Assembly: GCA_003342895.1 (NCBI GenBank)
Contig: PTFA01000279.1
Coordinates: 499,149 to 563,148 of the forward strand
Length of the DNA: 64,000 nucleotides
Origin: Casuarius casuarius
Taxonomy: Eukaryota; Chordata; Aves; Casuariiformes; Casuariidae
Reading direction: 5' to 3'
In this document: positions 62,156-64,000 of the stretch, piece after piece
Position numbering within the stretch: the stretch's first letter is position 1
Layout of the letters: every line of letters starts with the position of its first letter
The notes under the pieces: generated by a model
The model's input: only the letters and a program-made list of their open reading frames with translations
The model's database searches: none
What the model was told of the DNA's origin: nothing
Translations under genes and position numbers: made by a program

Positions 62156-63840
62156 AACTTTTTCTGGCCACATGCCCTTTATGTGCAATACCTGCATGTT
62201 TTAGTACTAAGCATGGTGCCAAATGGCCTTTTCCATTCCTTGGGAACATGCAGCTAAGGGCAGTCCCCTTTTCCAGCCCTTGCCTGTTGATCTCCACTTG
62301 TTAAACACTTTTTGTGGTGTTAAAGCTGTGGCCCTGATACTGGCTCTGGCACACAGGGTCCTTTCTGCAGTGATGACACTGCTCCTGAATAAGGCAAAGA
62401 AGCTGGAAAATATTAGCACTTCCTATTACCCATGCATTTTAAAAAGAGAAAGAGAGGGACAAAGGTGCTGTTCTGGGAGCTCCTAGACTAACAAAGACGG
62501 GCCCTTAGTGATGGGAGGCTTGGGTGTCTTTGGAGAGCTAGATCCCCCTCTCACGTCTGGATTAAATAATCGAATGAGTTTGGTAGTTGCTGAGGGGGAT
62601 AGGCAGACACAAAAAGGGGCCTGGCATAACTTTGGTTTCCAAACAAGAAGCCAGCCTGTGCCCTCTGCTTTTGGCAGCCAGTCATCTCTTCCTGCAGCCC
62701 TTACAGAAGCTTTCAGACCTGCTCATGGTTTTGGAGCTGGAAGTGACGTTACAGTTAAAATGTGAGAGAGAAGCATTCAGCTTTGTCAACTTGCATTCCT
62801 TTAACTCTGGCCTCCTTGGAGCCTGCGGGGGTTTTGCTATTAAGATCCCAGAGCTCTTTATACTTCACTCTGCCTTCCTCTTCCATCACAGCCAATTACC
62901 CAGGCATATCTGAGAAAAATCATTTAATCCTGTCTGTGAAGTTTCCTAGTGCCATCTTGTGGATAAAACAGCCCTTTCAAGAGCTCTGGGGATTGTTACT
63001 GAAAAATTGGCAGTGATATGCTGACTGCTGGGTCCCAAGAATAGGATCATAATGCTAAAGCTATTTACTAAAGATGGCAGATCAATACACCAAAAAGATA
63101 CGAGTGCAGCAATGGAGCTGTCCATGGGAGCACAAACATTGCCATCATGGTTACCAAGTGCAGCAGAGCTGACCTAGGATCAGGAGTAGGTACCGAAGAC
63201 CTCAAGGATGCATCAGTAAAGTTTGCTGAGATCTCTATGTTGGGATAATAACTATTAATATTTATTGTTTGTCTGATGGGGCACTGCAAGAGCCTCCATG
63301 TGGGGTTACTGCTGCTCATTGCTGATGAACGAACCAGATGTGTCCTATGGCTCCAGACCATTGAGGACTGATTTCCCACAGGGTTTTAGCAAGGTAGAAT
63401 GTGTCAAGCAGTCTGAATACAGGGTGAATCCAAGTTGTGTGACGGTACGATATGAGCAGCACAAGCTAAGGAAGATTGGCAGCTGAGACGGTGGTGGTTT
63501 GATCTGTTATCTAGGACATTCCTTGGGTATAAAGGGCGGGAGACGTCCAGGGTCACCAGAGGCTTTGCAACTGCTGCCATGGTGCTAAGCACCAACACAA
63601 GTGTCTTTTAAGTGCTCCAGTCCCTGAGCATGAACATGTTTCTAGGACATGTAGGGCCACCAGGGTGCAACTGACTCCGGCAAATGCTGTGCCAGAACCA
63701 TTTCCGGAGGAGCTGACGGACAATGTGGCTGGTGCAGCGGCCATGTAGCACACCTCATTGCAGGGCTGCAGTCTGCCCTTCATCCCAACGCACAGCAGGA
63801 CAAGGGGGAGCAGGGGTCTGGGTGAATGCAGCCACTACAC
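62156..63840. other. Intergenic DNA upstream of the right-hand CpG island
   Basis: No gene is recognised. The AT-rich segment near 63,245-63,300 (TATTAATATTTATTGTTTG followed by a GCACTGCAAGAGCCTCC block) may be a diverged interspersed repeat, but I cannot name it. GC content rises toward 63,840. Confidence 0.4.
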
Positions 63841-64000
63841 AGGCTCTGTTGCAGGTGTGAATGACAGCGGCAGAGCCGGGCCGCGGCGGCAGGCGGGCGG
63901 CATAACCCGGCGCCGCTACCCCCCTACAGGATGGAATGGCGGCTGCCCGTGGGGCGGCGCTGCGTGCGCGCGGCGGTTAGGGCGGGGCCAGCGGCGGGGG
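63840..64000 (+). promoter_or_regulatory. Start of a CpG-island promoter, probably of the next gene
   Basis: From about 63,870 to the window edge the sequence is CpG-dense. It has a YY1-like AATGGCGGC at 63,935-63,943 in + orientation and a GC box AGGGCGGGGCC at 63,979-63,989. YY1 sites of this type usually lie just downstream of the transcription start with the motif pointing in the direction of transcription, which suggests a rightward gene. Human gene order would predict APMAP here, but no APMAP coding sequence is inside the window, so no symbol is assigned. Confidence 0.6.

Noticed and set aside
1..64000. CRISPR arrays, bacterial operons, phage genes, tRNA or rRNA genes
   Set aside because: The window is vertebrate genomic DNA with introns and CR1 repeats. 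No regular spacer arrays were seen and no tRNA or rRNA gene was recognised by eye; a tRNA scan would be the decisive test.

Overview
This is a vertebrate nuclear window holding one recognisable protein-coding gene. All 14 coding exons of ACSS1, the mitochondrial acetyl-CoA synthetase 2-like (acetate--CoA ligase), lie on the + strand between 17,620 and 54,684. Together they give an uninterrupted 669-codon reading frame plus stop, every exon junction is phase-consistent, and all 13 introns are GT-AG. Eleven isolated N bases show a draft assembly; none falls in a coding exon.

Organism: a sauropsid (reptile or bird lineage). Several CR1 LINE 3'-end fragments, MIR-like pieces and a decayed Ty3/gypsy integrase are visible, and no primate, rodent or fish repeat types were noticed. 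CR1 with gypsy remnants and moderately long introns fits a crocodilian or turtle better than a neognath bird, but this is inference from repeats remembered, not searched.

Layout. (1) 1-8,660: AT-rich, no supported exon. The + strand looks A/C-rich, the opposite of the ACSS1 body, which suggests it is transcribed leftward. (2) 8,660-10,030: a strong CpG island with three ZNF143/SBS-like motifs and candidate splice donors on both strands, probably the promoter of an unseen leftward gene or a bidirectional promoter. (3) 10,030-11,560: a degenerate GC-rich minisatellite. (4) 11,560-16,620: intergenic, with an LTR-like segment and an antisense CR1 fragment. (5) 16,620-17,480: a second degenerate minisatellite abutting the ACSS1 promoter. 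(6) 17,450-18,130: the ACSS1 CpG island with exon 1. (7) 17,620-54,684: ACSS1, with a minus-strand Ty3/gypsy remnant in its last intron and CR1 fragments in others. (8) 54,685-63,840: 3'UTR and intergenic DNA with a roughly 172-bp tandem repeat, a CA microsatellite, a MIR-like SINE and a 19-base C run. (9) 63,840-64,000: the start of a third CpG island with YY1-like and GC-box motifs, probably the promoter of the next gene. APMAP is the expected 3' neighbour from human gene order, but no APMAP coding sequence is inside the window.

No new multi-gene system is visible. The most interesting signals are the apparent switch of strand asymmetry around the 9-10 kb CpG island, its cluster of ZNF143-like sites, the two minisatellites between it and ACSS1, and the gypsy integrase relic.
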